Shown: positions 10,218 through 22,569, counted from the stretch's first letter. The stretch: DNA of 64,000 nt from Oxytricha trifallax (GCA_000711775.1 ARYC01000108.1:1-64000), one strand, 5' to 3'. Translations and numbers: made by a program. Notes: generated by a model from the letters alone, not told the origin.

Positions 10218-13200
10218 ATTTTTAGTCTCTAAAAGAAAGGGCAGACCATTCAAAGGCAAGTGCATCGACTGAGAAGAAAAGGAAGACCGTGTCATCGAGA
10301 AACGTGCAATATTCCGAGCCCAAAAATATTCTACATTATATAATTCGTCTCTTATACATCTCCCTAATTTTTATTTGTACCCTGAAGAATATCTTCTAGA
10401 AGAATTACGACGACTATTTGATAGAATTGGAGAACAAACTTCAGAATCAATCGGAGACTTTCAGAGAGTAGACTCTTGGCACTTTGGAGTAGTTTAAGCA
10501 CTGCATGAGCTACGATCACATCAAGAACACCAAAAGCAAGCGGTTTATGAAGAAAAACTACAGCAAGCTTCTTGGTAATGTATGCTATCGATACCCATAA
10601 TTATATTAATTAAAGTTAAGTATTAAATTTACACTATGAAATTTGTGAATTGATACTCATTTCTCTAGAAATTTTTAAGCAGATACAGCAGATTATCGAA
10701 AGAAAAGTTCTTTTTGAACAAGGTATGCAATTTTTTGTTTAGATTAGCCATACCTTACCTGAAGAAATACATCAACGAAAATTTCAAGAAAAATGTAGAG
10801 CAGCATTAGGAAGTGTTAAATACACTCGTTGCTTTTTCTGATAGAATTCAAACTGACAAATTAAATTAATATATAATTTTAAGTATTTTTATAAGAAATG
10901 TTCATTAACATCTAACTCATCGGACTCAGAGGAATGAAAATTGATTTATTTGTGAAATTCGTGAGAGATTTATTCTCATTTAAGAAATTCAAAAAGTATA
11001 GGAATGGAGAATGTTTTAAAATAATAAATATCTATTTTTTTGTTCTTTTTATTACAAAATGTTTTTTGTAATTATACACTATTATAGGGTAAAATATGCT
11101 CTATTTCTATAAATAATCTGGTAATATTCAGTATTTTTATAAGATTTTAAAACTAAAGTTTGACTATTATTGATATATAAATTTATATATTTATTAAAAT
11201 GCTAGCGACTACAAAAATGAAATCTAAAATTTAACGATTCATATAATTATCATTAAAACATTTATCTTATGATTATAGACACTACAAGTACTACTCAGTA
11301 TTATTTCAATATTACTATTTTTAATTTTTGAATATAATAAACACTTTAACTTACAAAACACTTAAATAGTCAATAAATTTAAAAATAAAAATTATAGTAA
11401 ATTTACTGAATTTTTTATGATTATATTATTGTTGGATATCTAATCTATAAAGTGTACAAGCTAATAAAATTTACAGATATACCCTAACTTCTCTCAGTCA
11501 TTTGCATATTTCTAAGTCTAAATTGTAAGTATTGCAGTTATTTACTATGAAAGTTATTGATTTCAATGCTATCCATTATTGAGATTTACTAATAAAATCA
11601 TGTTTATAGTCCTGCTTATTCACATTATTGCATTCATGATGAATATTTCCGAGGATGTGAAATTTCTTGATGAATCTAATTTCATCAGTATTATGAATCT
11701 GCTGGCAATTATATTCTTTTCTTATGCTCTCGTCTTTGATTTATATAAATGGTAAGTTAAAGTCTCATGAAAATATGAGATTGAGTTATTTATCAAAGTA
11801 TTAATAGTTAACAATAGCGTATATTTAGGTGCACATTTTTGGCAGCAACTCAGACATTTATAAGTTAAAAAGAAGATTTATACTTAAAAACTCTAAGAAA
11901 TTTAAAAGTAGTTCTCTGGGTTGTGTAAATCTTAGTGATAACCATCCCTACTTTCATTATTTTGACATTGATGGCGTAGCAGACTTAAGACCAGCAAGAT
12001 AAATTGCATTTCGTGCTAAGTCTGTTTATAACTGTGCTGTTTGCACTGATTTTACTTGCCTACGTAATCGTGCATGTGCTGCTTATTAGGAGACTCAAGA
12101 AGTTTTACCCTAATTTTTACCAACGAGAAAAGAGAAAGGTAATTTCCGATAAAATTCACTATAAATTAAAAAAATATAGATCATGATCTCGTTGTTAAGT
12201 ATTATTACATCTTTGACATGCAGGATAGTAATAAATGCAATTATGATGTTTGACTTTAATGATTTGCTAAATGAAAGCTTTGAAAATGGAACTTGGTTAT
12301 TGTAAGTTAAAAGTAATTGCTAAATACCTTAACTTTTTTATATAAAATATTTACGTTTACAATTTTAGCCCAATTCATTAATTCATCATATGCACATTTG
12401 GATTTGTGACTCCAATTGGATCGATTACTTATTCTTTGATGTATGGTTTGAGTCATCGAGAAAGAATGCAAAAGAAACAGTATAATTAATTAAGTCCTAA
12501 TAAGACCCTTGGTGGAGGTACTAACTAAAATGTTTATACTTTAAAAACGAATAAACTGTTATTATTTATACAATGCTTCATAGTCATTAATCGATATTGA
12601 AGACGATTTATCTTCCTTATGGGGAGGAGGTTATAATTAATTATCTGGGGAGTCTAAAGAATAAATAGCAATATACGCTCATAACAATATGCAAGAATTC
12701 ATGAATCAGCAATCAGCTGATAGCTACAACATGGTTTTAATGACTCATTTATAAATTGATAGAATATATGAAATTAGAATAATAAGAGTTATATTTTAAG
12801 TGTTGCAAATATTTTATGTTAATTTATTAATGGTAGTAAATAACAGCAGCAGCTAGAACAACACAAATCTAAGATTAGTATACCCACCCTCTTTCAACAT
12901 GAAAAATAGCTACAAACCTAGTCAATACAAACAAAGCCAGTTAAATCTAGTGGATAGTAACCGATCTAACATATTTGACATTGGGAGGAGCAGACTGCTG
13001 TAAAATCTATCTAGTAGTAAGTTTGGGGATAATAAATCACCACAGAGGACTTTTATGTCATCAAGCAATAATTAAGGGGATTAATCGTAAAACAACGTCA
13101 ACTTAAACTTTTAATGCTATTGTTATAAATGCATCTTGAAATTCTTTGTTGATAATATTTATATATTTTTATTCATGATTATTATATCAAAATATAAAAA

Positions 13201-13301
13201 TACTAATTATTTTTATAAGTTTACTAGATCAATCAGATATAGAAAAAGAAAATAGTAAGAGTTTTATTACATCCAGTGAATCACAGTCTAGAAACGATTG
13301 A
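10214..13301 (+). CDS. Multi-pass (7TM-like) membrane protein gene with IESs and introns
   Basis: ATG 10214 starts a basic N-terminal region with one hydrophobic stretch (YIIRLLYISLIFICTL). Blocks: 10214-10594 (pointer gatac), 10682-10869 (taa), 10892-11001 (tatag), 11274-about 11330. From about 11410 a polytopic domain follows: IIVGYLIYKVYKLIKFTDIP, MFIVLLIHIIAFMM, LAIIFFSYALVFDLYKW, a segment containing VVQILVITIPTFIILTLMA, LHFVLSLFITVLFALILLAY, ISLLSIITSLTCRIVINAIM and FIICTFGFVTPIGSITYSLM. Three introns with GT...AG ends interrupt it. A long Ser/Asn-rich tail (12580-13301) ends at TGA 13299-13301. The topology suggests a receptor-like or TOM/THH-like membrane protein, but no signature residues prove it. 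The paralogue at 13856 shares FFS-AL-FDLYKW and TD-PQL-S. The region before 11330 could instead be a separate small gene. Joins near 11330-11410, 11525-11582 and 12535-12590 are unresolved. Confidence 0.72.
10595..10681. other. IES (87 bp, pointer gatac)
   Basis: Repeats gatac at 10590-10594 and 10682-10686. The join reads LLGNVCYRYSRLSKEKFF. Confidence 0.75.
10870..10891. other. Very short IES (22 bp, pointer taa)
   Basis: Repeats taa at 10867-10869 and 10892-10894. The join reads QTDKLNQEMFINIQLIG. Confidence 0.55.
11002..11273. other. IES (272 bp, pointer tatag)
   Basis: Repeats tatag at 10997-11001 and 11274-11278. The join reads KKFKKYRHYKYYSVLFQ. Confidence 0.75.
11752..11828 (+). other. 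Spliceosomal intron (77 nt), conserved in the paralogue
   Basis: Starts gtaagt, ends tttag. It splits the Trp codon of FDLYKW (tg|g, phase 2), and splicing reads KWCTFLAATQTF. The paralogue has an intron at the identical position (14401-14499), which argues for an intron rather than an IES. Confidence 0.88.
12139..12179 (+). other. Intron (41 nt)
   Basis: gtaatt...tatag, phase 0. Splicing joins QREKRK to IMISLLSIITSLTC, restoring a membrane helix; the unspliced frame meets TGA. Confidence 0.75.
12302..12368 (+). other. Intron (67 nt)
   Basis: gtaagt...tttag. Splicing joins ENGTWLF to PIHQFIICTFGFVTP in frame. Confidence 0.82.
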
Positions 13302-13855
13302 ATATAATAATTCAATATAATTGTAATAGCAAATAAAAAGCAACTAAATTAAATATTTGCAATTGAGCTATAATTATACTAATAGTAGGTAGGAATTATA
13401 TATAAAATTATATATGTAGCATTAATTAAAAAGAAGCAATTTAATTTCATTATTTTTTAAACTAACACCGCATTAAAACAACTCCTTTTTATATTATAAT
13501 ATATTCATGAATAACTAAATTATAATATTTTATGAGTTAAATAGATTAATTTATAGAATTAAATAATGCAGTATTAATGGGATTACAATAAAGTCCCAAA
13601 ATTAGAAAATTAAATCACTACTGACCCCTCTCTAGCAATATAAAATTAATAATAGCAAAATGAATTAACTCTGCCTTTCATGTTTATTAATGAACTAAAT
13701 CGAACTAGTCTTGAATTTTTATTGCAGTTTCTCTAATAAAATAATGGGGGGGGGTGTATATATAAATATTTTAAATGAAACTCAAAGAAATTCATCGATT
13801 TAATGACTTATTTTACAATTATTTTTACATACCATAAAATAAGTAGATACTATAA
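13302..13855. other. Spacer between paralogues
   Basis: AT-rich with a G10 run at 13747-13756. A frame at 13661-13750 (MNQLCLSCLLMNQIELVLNF) could be the first block of the downstream gene, but I found no pointer. Confidence 0.4.
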
Positions 13856-14928
13856 GATGATCCATAGCCAACTTTTAATAACGATAAATTGTAATTTATA
13901 ATGATACTGATCGGAATCTTCAATGTGGTTTTTCTGATTACCCTTGGGTATTTGGTATTCAAAGTTTACAAATTAGTAAAAAATACTGATTTACCACAGC
14001 TTTTCTCTATATCATCCCTATTCTTGAGCTTGCTTTGTAAGTATGAACAGATTTAGATTATTAATCTATTCTTAATTATTTATTTTCTTGAGATTTATGA
14101 TAATGTAGGGGAATAAATAATATCTAATATGATTAAAAATTCACAAAATTTAAAGTAATATTGTTTTAAATATTTTATAGTAAATTCATTGTATATTATA
14201 AATCTTTAAAAGTTAATTTAATTATTAACTCCTATATTTATTATGATGTTTATAGTTATCATGATTTACATTATTTTGTTTGTATTGAGACTGCGAGCAG
14301 ATCCAGAATCCTATATCTACCAATCAAATATTGTTCGAATAACTAATTTCTGTGCAGTTATATTTTTCTCAGTCGCCTTAATATTTGACCTCTACAAGTG
14401 GTAAGACTATAGTATATTCTTAGATCATATTCTTGATAAGAAAACATCATATATTATTGTGATTATGACTGATATCGTTAATAAAATGTTTGTTTTTAGG
14501 ATTACGTTTCTGATAGCTACGAAGGTTTACATAAATCCCAGTAAAGATACATTCGCAATAAATTAACGAAAATTGAAACTTGCTTCTTATATAATAATAA
14601 TTATTATTTCACATTAGATTTTTAAGAATAAAGATTTGCTATATTTATTAATTTGCTCTCGTCATCACTTAGTCAGGGATAATGGCAATTTCAATAGTAT
14701 TTGTAGTGCTGATGTTTGTTTATGATGTATATCCAAATGACTTCGATCTCGCTGAAATCTGTGATTAAATCTTGAACATACAATTCTACTATGTGGCATG
14801 GCTTTTCTTTGTCATACTAGTTATATTATAAAACAAAAAATTTACATGTCAAGTATTTAATAGAGTTGATTTTAAAAAATTCTTTCGTTAGCTTAAATTT
14901 ACTTTAATTTTTTATACATTAAGTAAAT
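13856..14928 (+). CDS. Membrane protein gene, paralogue of the preceding gene
   Basis: Coding is clear from 13856 (DDPQPTFNNDKLQ), through a first helix FNVVFLITLGYLVFKVYKLV and NTDLPQLFSISSLFLSLLC, to a probable 5' splice site gtaagtatg at 14037. A block from 14245 (MMFIVIMIYIILFVLRLRAD ... FFSVALIFDLYKW) precedes a phase-2 intron. The next exon reads ITFLIATKVYINPSKDTF. A later block (SGIMAISIVFVVLMFVYDVY ... YYVAWLFFVILVIL) runs to TGA about 14926-14928. Order and motifs match the gene at 10214, so this is a tandem duplicate. Its N terminus and the tail after the last helix are missing or unrecognised. I cannot tell whether it is functional. Joins around 14050-14245 and 14625-14660 are unresolved. 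Confidence 0.68.
14401..14499 (+). other. Intron (99 nt) at conserved position
   Basis: gtaaga...tttag splits the Trp codon of FDLYKW exactly as the intron at 11752 does. Length and sequence differ between the paralogues. Confidence 0.88.
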
Positions 14929-15691
14929 GAGAATAAATTAAATTAAATATAGGATTATTTAATTATTATAGTTATCTTAATTAATTTAATTTAGTCTTTT
15001 AAAAATATATTGCAAAATATAAGTTTGTTTAAGTTTCTTGTTTTAATAATTGTGTATAAAAATATTTAAAGTACTTTTTTTATATTTTGAGACATTTCCG
15101 TTAAAAAATCTCAGAAAATATAGTCATAAGGTAAGAAACTCACAATAAAATTGCAATTAATATTCACTTACTTTTATTAAGATGTTTAATAAAAAAGCTA
15201 AAAAAACATAAAGATTTATTCATAATCACAATTTTATGTATTTTATATTTAATCTTAATTAAAGTATGTTAATTTCAACTTTGCTTTAGCATATATCGTG
15301 AAAATAATAAATTACTTCGTCCTTGCAGAATTATTTTCTTGCAATCACACTATTTTAAAAGTTAACTAATTTAATTAATACAAACCTACTAAAATATTTG
15401 TAAAGGAAGAAAAAATTATATAATATATAAATAATTATAAAATCTAAAGGTAATAACAAACATGACAAAATTTTAGTATCATTCAAATAATTTAATTCAA
15501 ATCACATAGTAATAATTATTAGGTTTAAAAACAAGTAAATTTAATTTTCAGAAATTTTCTTTGAAATTGTTGTAACCTTAAATATGCATTTTCTAATTGT
15601 TGATAAAAATAATCAAACAGAATAATTTTAATAAATTTTATTTAAAAAATAGATGAAATTAGAACCTATTAAATCTTTTTAAATCAAAATA
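14929..15691. other. Non-coding AT-rich stretch
   Basis: Nothing recognisable on either strand. Confidence 0.4.
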
Positions 15692-16105
15692 ATTATTGTA
15701 GGAATACATTTGTTTTGGGAAAAATAAAATAAAATAAATTAATATGAAATTTGTGGCAGTTAACTTTGTGCAAACCTAGACAATATGGTACTTGTTCGAT
15801 AGAGAAATCAAAATTAGCTGGACTTTACTATTGGCGGTATCCCTCTATCGCATTCCCAGAGCGAGATAACTCGACTTTAATTTGAGCATAAAAATCAACT
15901 AAACAAATCACCAAAAATTAAAGTCGAGTTATCTCGCTCTGGGAATGCGATAGAGGGATACCGCCAATAGTAAAGTCCAGCTAATTTTGATTTCTCTATC
16001 GAACAAGTACCATATTGTCTAGGTTTGCACAAAGTTAACTGCCACGAATTTCATATTAATTTATTTTATTTTATTTTTCCAAATCAAATGTATTCCTACA
16101 ATAAT
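15692..16105. mobile_element. Foldback element family A, copy 1
   Basis: Almost the whole element is one palindrome: arms of about 190 bp around a loop of about 30 bp (cataaaaatcaactaaacaa at the centre). Ends are attattgtaggaatacattt and its complement. Shared core motifs include ctattggcggtat, cgagataactcgactttaat and gtggcagttaactttgtg. No ORF longer than chance. The same architecture recurs at 31482, 36108 and 56443, with decayed copies at 21742 and 60845. Confidence 0.9.
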
Positions 16106-17977
16106 ATCATTTTAATGTATTTAAATACAATAGATTATTTTAATATAAACATATTTTCCAATCAAAATATAATATGGATGATGTTGCTGCCAATTATAAA
16201 AAAAAGAAATTAATATATGATATAATTTATTTATATCATATTAATTTTATTCTGTTTCTGACATTATAATTGGCTTGAATTTGGTGTTATGAATTAAAAA
16301 TGGAGTACATTCAATAAACTCCAATAAATTCATTATTTTTTTGGCAGAATTATTAAAAAGGAAAATAAATAATTATTTGTTTTAAAATTAAAAGATTGTT
16401 CCTATTATATTATGATTAGCATTTCACATCGTTAAATATTTATAATACATAATTAAATACATTTATTAAAGAACCTGATTTAATTATGCATGATATTATA
16501 ATAAAATTAATTTAAATTTGAAAATTAATATAAAATTAAAGAAATAAAATATATTATCATTTTTTCGCTCATTTTTTTAAGTTTTTGTACAATAAATTAA
16601 ACTATTGAAAATATATTTTTTTATTTTAATAACGACTATTTAAATTTTTGGAATTAATTAGAATACTATATTATACATTAATTTATTTATAAATAAATTG
16701 AGGCTTAATTATAAAAGAAGTTTATATCTGATTAAATGATAATTTAGTGATTCACTAAAATATGATATATTTTTTTTAAATTTAAGATTTACTTTTTTTG
16801 TTGATTGCCGATAAATTAATGCAATTTTATTAAAAATAAGGAATTTATTTTAAAGTCATGATTAAATAAGGAAAGATTCTTTTAAATATATTTTAAAACA
16901 TAAAAAATATTATTATAGAAATAATAATATTTTTCATAAATCTACTTGTAAATTAGTCTTAATGCATATTTGAAACATTATAATGAGTTAGCATTTTTGG
17001 GTAAAAAAGCTAAATAAGAAAAGTTATTAAAAAATTTTAGCACTTAAAAATGAAATCAGTTGTTTACTTAGTTGCTTGGAGATCTATAAATTAGTTATTT
17101 ATAAGCCTATATAAAAATTAATAATAAATTGTTTAATTTTTATATTTATCTTAAAACTATTTTATTTGTAACTAATATAAATAGTTTAAGCAAAGATAAT
17201 AAAGTACAGCTGTAAAAATATGTATTAATATCCAATTATAACGACTTATTTTCATTTATATTTTAAAGATATATTTAAAGGCTTAATTAAATATTTTTAT
17301 TAGTTATAAGAATAGATAACTAATTATTTTAACACAAATATTTATTGAATTTTATGAACTATAATTTGAAGCAGAAAAGCTAGCATTGGAAAAGCTAAAA
17401 TTATTATAAGTAAGTATTAATATTATTAAACAAATGTCATTACGTCAAAATATACTTAAATATTATAAAAAATTAGAAATAAATATAATTTATAATCAAA
17501 TTTAAAATTATATATTTAAAAATTAATATCCATGTTATTAAATTTGAAATTATTAATTCTTTAAATGCTATAAATATTATTTTGAACAATTTTTATATAA
17601 ATTATTAATTTTTATTTATGAATTATAATTTAATATTAAATTTTTACCAGTATATTGAAATTTTATTTAAGAGATAAATTTTAGAGTGCTTTTTTGAATA
17701 AATGAAAAAAAATTGGCTTCAAAATTAATAAATAATTTTAATGAATAATAGAACAATTTGAAGTTGCGATAATTTATAAAATTAAAAAGATTAATTGGCT
17801 TAAATAATAATCCATGATTTATATAATTTACTCGCTGATTTCTTATACCCCTGATATATTCAAATAAGTTTCAATCATTTAGTAATTTCTAAGAAATTTA
17901 CAGAGCAGAATTTTATTATTAACTTAAGATTAATATGCTTTTAAGTGAAAGATTACAGCAATTATGGGTATTATTTA
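16106..17977. other. AT-rich stretch without clear genes
   Basis: A 14-codon coil-like frame around 17375-17418 (FEAEKLALEKLKLL) might be an isolated MDS. Otherwise nothing. Confidence 0.35.
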
Positions 17978-18189
17978 ATTTGGTAAATTCTCCCTTTCTG
18001 CTTTTAATTAGTTATAAGACTGACGGACTGTAAAGCTTAATTTTTGGTATGTAAAAATATTGAAAGGCTCTCAATCAACAAGACAAATGAAAGCATTTTC
18101 AAATGATAAATGAGGCGAGTCATGAGGTTAGAACTAGCCTTATCTAACTACTAGATTATGACCACATAAAACAGCAGTTTGACGGCTGA
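17978..18189 (+). CDS. Possible coding blocks, 3' end of an unknown gene
   Basis: A less AT-rich patch. One frame reads LTDCKAQFLVCKNIERLSIN to about 18105. An adjoining frame from 18103 reads MINEASHEVRTSLIQLLDYD and HIKQQFDG before TGA 18187-18189. The composition contrasts with the flanks, so coding is likely, but I could not identify the junction. Function unknown. Confidence 0.4.
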
Positions 18190-18430
18190 TCTAAATTTAC
18201 ATTAGTAATTATTAAAAGGAAGGAGGAATTGGGTAGAAAATAAATATGAAAATAAAATACAAAAGAAATTAACATTAAATGTATTATTTCACAAAAAAAT
18301 ATACTAAAAAAATAAAGAAAGCAATTGTTGAGTAAAAATATTTAAATTTAATTTTATCTTAATTTATTTATTAAATTACATAAAAATAAGTCTCAACCAC
18401 GAGATTATCTATAATATTACTTATTATTGA

Positions 18431-19259
18431 ATGATATACGGTAATTATACTAGAGATTTTAATTAACCAGATTATAATAAACCCATTAAGCTAGATCTTT
18501 TTGGATCTACCACGCAGTTTTCTGAATGGAACCCAACAAAAATTATGAAATTCTCATTTCTATAATACCTGCATGGATGGTTTCATTCTAAAGTTTCTTC
18601 TTCATTGTAATGTTATATCGCATATATCCGCCGAATCATTTGTTGTATTACTTTATTTTAATCTTCTTTCTTCAACTCTCCGATGATTTATGTTGATTAT
18701 ATTTTTGTACTTAGTATCTTTTATTCAATGGAATCTCAGTAGAGTTAAAAGCCCTTGTTTAACTTACCAAAGCGAAGGCGGCTCTTAGTGGTAAAACCTA
18801 GTTTTTATACCTTGCTTAGGTGAATTCTTAGGTTATTCCACCTGATTCCTTTGTAAGAGAAGCCTTTCCGGGGGCGAGTGGTCTGCCATACCTCCTTGTA
18901 TTATGCTCATTTCAATCTCTCAGTTGTGAGGAATAGTAGAGTGAATTAGTTATATTACGACAATCTGACTATCTAGCCGGCATTTAAATTAAAAATCTTT
19001 TTATATTGGTTAATAAATAAACAATAAAATTTTCAATTAAATTAAAGTCATGTTCATGCAGAATATCAAAGTTTAAATTTTTCTTTTTGGAATAATTTTC
19101 TTTATTTTTTTTTATTATAAACATATAAAAAATTCTTAAATTAATCAATCCCTTTATAAAATGTTACCTGATGATCATTCCTTAACATTCTCCATACACT
19201 CTAAAATTAATGATTTTTTTACAAATATAATGAATAGAATTCAGTTGGAGATTGAATGA
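18431..19259 (+). pseudogene. Membrane-protein gene with a frameshift and in-frame TGA
   Basis: ATG 18431 reads MIYGNYTRDFNQPDYNKPIK, then LDLFGSTTQFSEWNPTK. At an A5 run (18537-18541) the sensible frame shifts and continues NYEILISIIPAWMVSFQSFF and FIVMLYRIYPPNHLLYYFIL, two strong hydrophobic segments. An in-frame TGA at 18694-18696 is followed in the same frame by NGISVELKALVQLTKAKAAL and PPDSFVREAFPGASGLPYLL to about 18985. A final block at 19161-19259 (MLPDDHSLTFSIHSKINDFF) ends in TGA. It could be a decayed germline copy, a gene with unrecognised small introns or IESs at those points (a 23-nt gt..ag stretch lies at 18692), or a gene with sequencing errors in a homopolymer. It resembles the membrane proteins at 10-15 kb only in general character. 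Confidence 0.5.
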
Positions 19260-21741
19260 TATTCTATTATGCCTAGGAAAAAATAAGTGTCCAATAATAT
19301 AATTAGAGGTATTTAAAAAAGTACCCTATATTTTTCAAATTGATAATAGCAAAATATTTTATTTGATTATAAGAGATAATATAAAAAATGAATTTCAAAA
19401 ATATATTCCGAAAAAATTTGAAAATAGTGAAATTTATAAAGAGTTAATCTAATTTGTAAAAAATTAACAGAAAATAGTAAGAATTTTATAATTTAAATAA
19501 TATTATTGTTTTAATTAAATTAAATATTTAAATAAAGTGAATAATTAATTAAATTAAAATCTTGAATATGTCTTTTAATTTAAATAAATTAATTTATAAA
19601 TTAAATATGATCTTTAATTATATTTATTGTTATTCAAATATTGAGTATTGACTTAAAGATTGCGAAACCAGACAATTATAAGAATATAAAACATTTTTTA
19701 TCATATAATTAAATATAATTATCATGCAAAATTATGAACTAATAAATATATGAAAAAATAGTTTTCATTCTGAGCATAATAATAATTATAAGTTTCATTT
19801 AAATAATTTAATTATTATTATATTTATTAATTTCTTATTAATAAATATTTATTTCTTAAAATAATAATTAATATTATTTACCAAATTAATATTTGATTTT
19901 TAAAATTAAATTCTTAGAAATAAAAAAATAATAAATATATTATATCTTAATAGTTTAGTTATCTTTTTAATAAATATTAATTAATAATATTGCAATTATA
20001 TTATTGATAAATATCATTAAGTTATTAAATCTTATATTAAGCGACGACCATTATACTTTATCATAAATTAAAAGATGTGAAAGCGACACCTGCATTCGAA
20101 AATTATTTATATTGAAAATGAATTTTTGAATTTAAATAAATTAAGTAATTTATGATTTAATGAAATATATTTATAATTTACCAGATAACATTAAAAATGG
20201 ATTAAATGATAAAAAGCCTAAAATATCAACTCTATAGAAGTATTATACATTTTATCTCAAAAACTATATTGTATGTATTATGTTAAGATATTTTTCATAT
20301 AATTTACTTAATCTACCTGCAATAATTAAGTATCAGTCATTATTATCAATTTTCTACTTACATTTTGAGAATTAGGTTTTTCAATCAGCGGTAGCTATAT
20401 TTCCTAAAAATATCAATAGGTATATTTCATTTTCATCATAGAATATTAAAACTTAATTAAAACGTCAATTTCAAACATCTGCTAAATAATAATTGATTTT
20501 AGAATTCTTAAAAATCTAAAATAGCAAAGTGTGTAAATGTAAAACTAAGTTGAAATTTACGATTGGTTTATTACATAATGTTTATAATTATGTGTAGATT
20601 GAAACTCGTTAAATTAATTTACAAAATGTAATACATGCCAAATTTTTTAAAAATTTTTATTTCTCATATTTCCTGATGTTTCGTATTTTATCAATATTAA
20701 TATAAATTATTAAATATTTATTATTTGGAGTTTTTTTAAAAATCAAAAATAATTATAAATATATATTTTTTGGAATAGATACTGTAGCTGAAGTAAAAAA
20801 ACACTACGTATTTAATATAGTTAATTTAAAAAATTTTCTCAAAACCTTTTTGTAATATTATAAAGTTGTTAGAAGCTCTTGATTTATATAAATCTTTAAT
20901 TAGCGCTTTGATATAATAATGTTGATATATATTTAACTAATACAAAAAATATTAATTTAAAATATAATTATAAACCTAATACTTATTATAATATTAAAAG
21001 TAAAAATTAAAAGAGAGATGTTTTGAATTTATAATAAATGAATTTTTGATTAACCTCATGATATTTATATTAAAAATAAAAATAATCAATTTTATAATTG
21101 TCGAACATCTTAATCATATTTATTTGTTTTACTTTAAAATAAAAATTGTCTTTTATAAATACATGTGATTTATGTTTATATTAATTTAAAAAATATCCAA
21201 TTGTTTAAATAAAAAATACTTGGTTTTACTATTTCAATTATAATTTATATTTTTGTAAAATTAAAATGCATTATTTGATTTTAGAGAATTAAATCTGTTC
21301 TCAAAATTTTAATAATTTTTATATGGTTCTAATTATTAATTTTTATATTTAGTTTGTGTTTATTTAAGACAATTAGTTTATAAATTGTGAGGCTTATTAT
21401 AAAATCAGTTATTCAAAATTAAAAATAATTTTAATATTAAACATGTAAATATTGCATTTGTTGACATTATTCAAATTTCTAAATGAACAAAGGACATAAA
21501 AAAAATAATTCTATATCATACTTTTATACTTTGTTAGATTTAATTAATTTAAATCTTCTTGACATTAGTGGTTATGGATATAGTTTAATTTATAAATATT
21601 TCAAAAAATATAATCAAATAACTATTTTTTATATTTGTAAAAATTATTAGAAATCATTTGAATTTAATAATTCTTGAATTAAATTATTAGCTATTTAATT
21701 TTTTGAAAATAGACTATTTAATACTTCATCGATATAATTTA
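19260..21741. other. AT-rich stretch, two weak coding-like patches
   Basis: Patches at about 20041-20110 (SDDHYTLSQIKRCESDTC) and 20328-20495 (HYYQFSTYILRIRFFNQ) have protein-like composition but no links. The rest is featureless. Confidence 0.3.
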
Positions 21742-22019
21742 AAGTCAGATAGACTTTACTATTAGCGGTACAATTTTATATCATTGTAAAAGCGAGGTAA
21801 ATTGAGATAAATTTTGGCAATAATTACCCAAAATTAAATTCTAGTTTTCTAATTCCACAGATATGAAAGGTGGAGGATTGTCAATAATAAAGTCCAGCTA
21901 ATTTTTGAATTCTCTTTCAAACAAGTACCATATTGTATAGGTTTTCACAAATTTAACTGACACGAAATTAAATAAATAATAAATAAACTATTTTCCCAAT
22001 TTGATTGTATTCTTACAAT
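21742..22019. mobile_element. Foldback element family A, decayed copy
   Basis: It retains gactttactattagcggtac, aataaagtccagctaatttt, a cacgaaatt segment and the end ttgattgtattcttacaat in the order found in copy 1. The arms no longer pair well and the outer left end is lost. Confidence 0.7.
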
Positions 22020-22299
22020 TGTTATTTATTTTACATACTATTTTTTGGGAGAAATTTTATACTATTTAATTAATAAAATTTAATGAATTATATCAAATAA
22101 TTTTTAATAATAAAAAGTTTACTTATTTTATATAGTTTGTATCAATATCTCTATTTAGAATTCTTAAATATTAAAATATTATATAAATTAATTAAGATTA
22201 ATCCTCGTTATATTTTATAAGCTAAAATAAGAATATTATAAAAATTAAATTAAAAAAATCAATTATAAACTATATTAAATTATTTATATTTTTACTTCA

Positions 22300-22569
22300 T
22301 TATTATTAAAATACATTTGAAATGGAATTTTTAGAGAAATGCAATAAAACTTTTTATATTATTAATTATAACTGCCTCTAATTAGAGATACTCCTAATTC
22401 AAATTTTATTAATAAATAATTATGATCAAAATTAATTAATTAAATAATTATATATAATTGTGCAGATTGTGCAACTGTGCAAAAATATAATATATACAAA
22501 ATATAGGGCAGGTTGTATGCAAATATATATATTAATTATTAGACTAATATAAATATATTTAAAAATGTC
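22300..22569 (+). repeat. Left inverted repeat (270 bp) of the ORF-bearing element
   Basis: Pairs with 23131-23400. The innermost bases are aaaaatgtc on the left and gacattttt on the right, so the repeat ends sharply next to the coding region. Confidence 0.9.

Noticed and set aside
10710..10745. Possible 20-nt intron gtatgc...tttag
   Set aside because: Removing it would shift out of the strongly coding frame (VCNFLFRLAIPYLKKYINEN); it is simply coding sequence.
13747..13756. G-run as a telomere or quadruplex signal
   Set aside because: A single homopolymer without the G4T4 repeat; the only telomere-like motifs in the window are TBE ends.
15692..16105. CRISPR-like or tRNA-like hairpin
   Set aside because: The palindrome is 400 bp with a single loop, and there is no repeat-spacer periodicity or cloverleaf.
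18765..18790. agcgaaggcggctc resembling a stretch of small-subunit rRNA
   Set aside because: The match is about 12 bases, the following sequence does not continue as rRNA, and the region reads as protein in a long frame.
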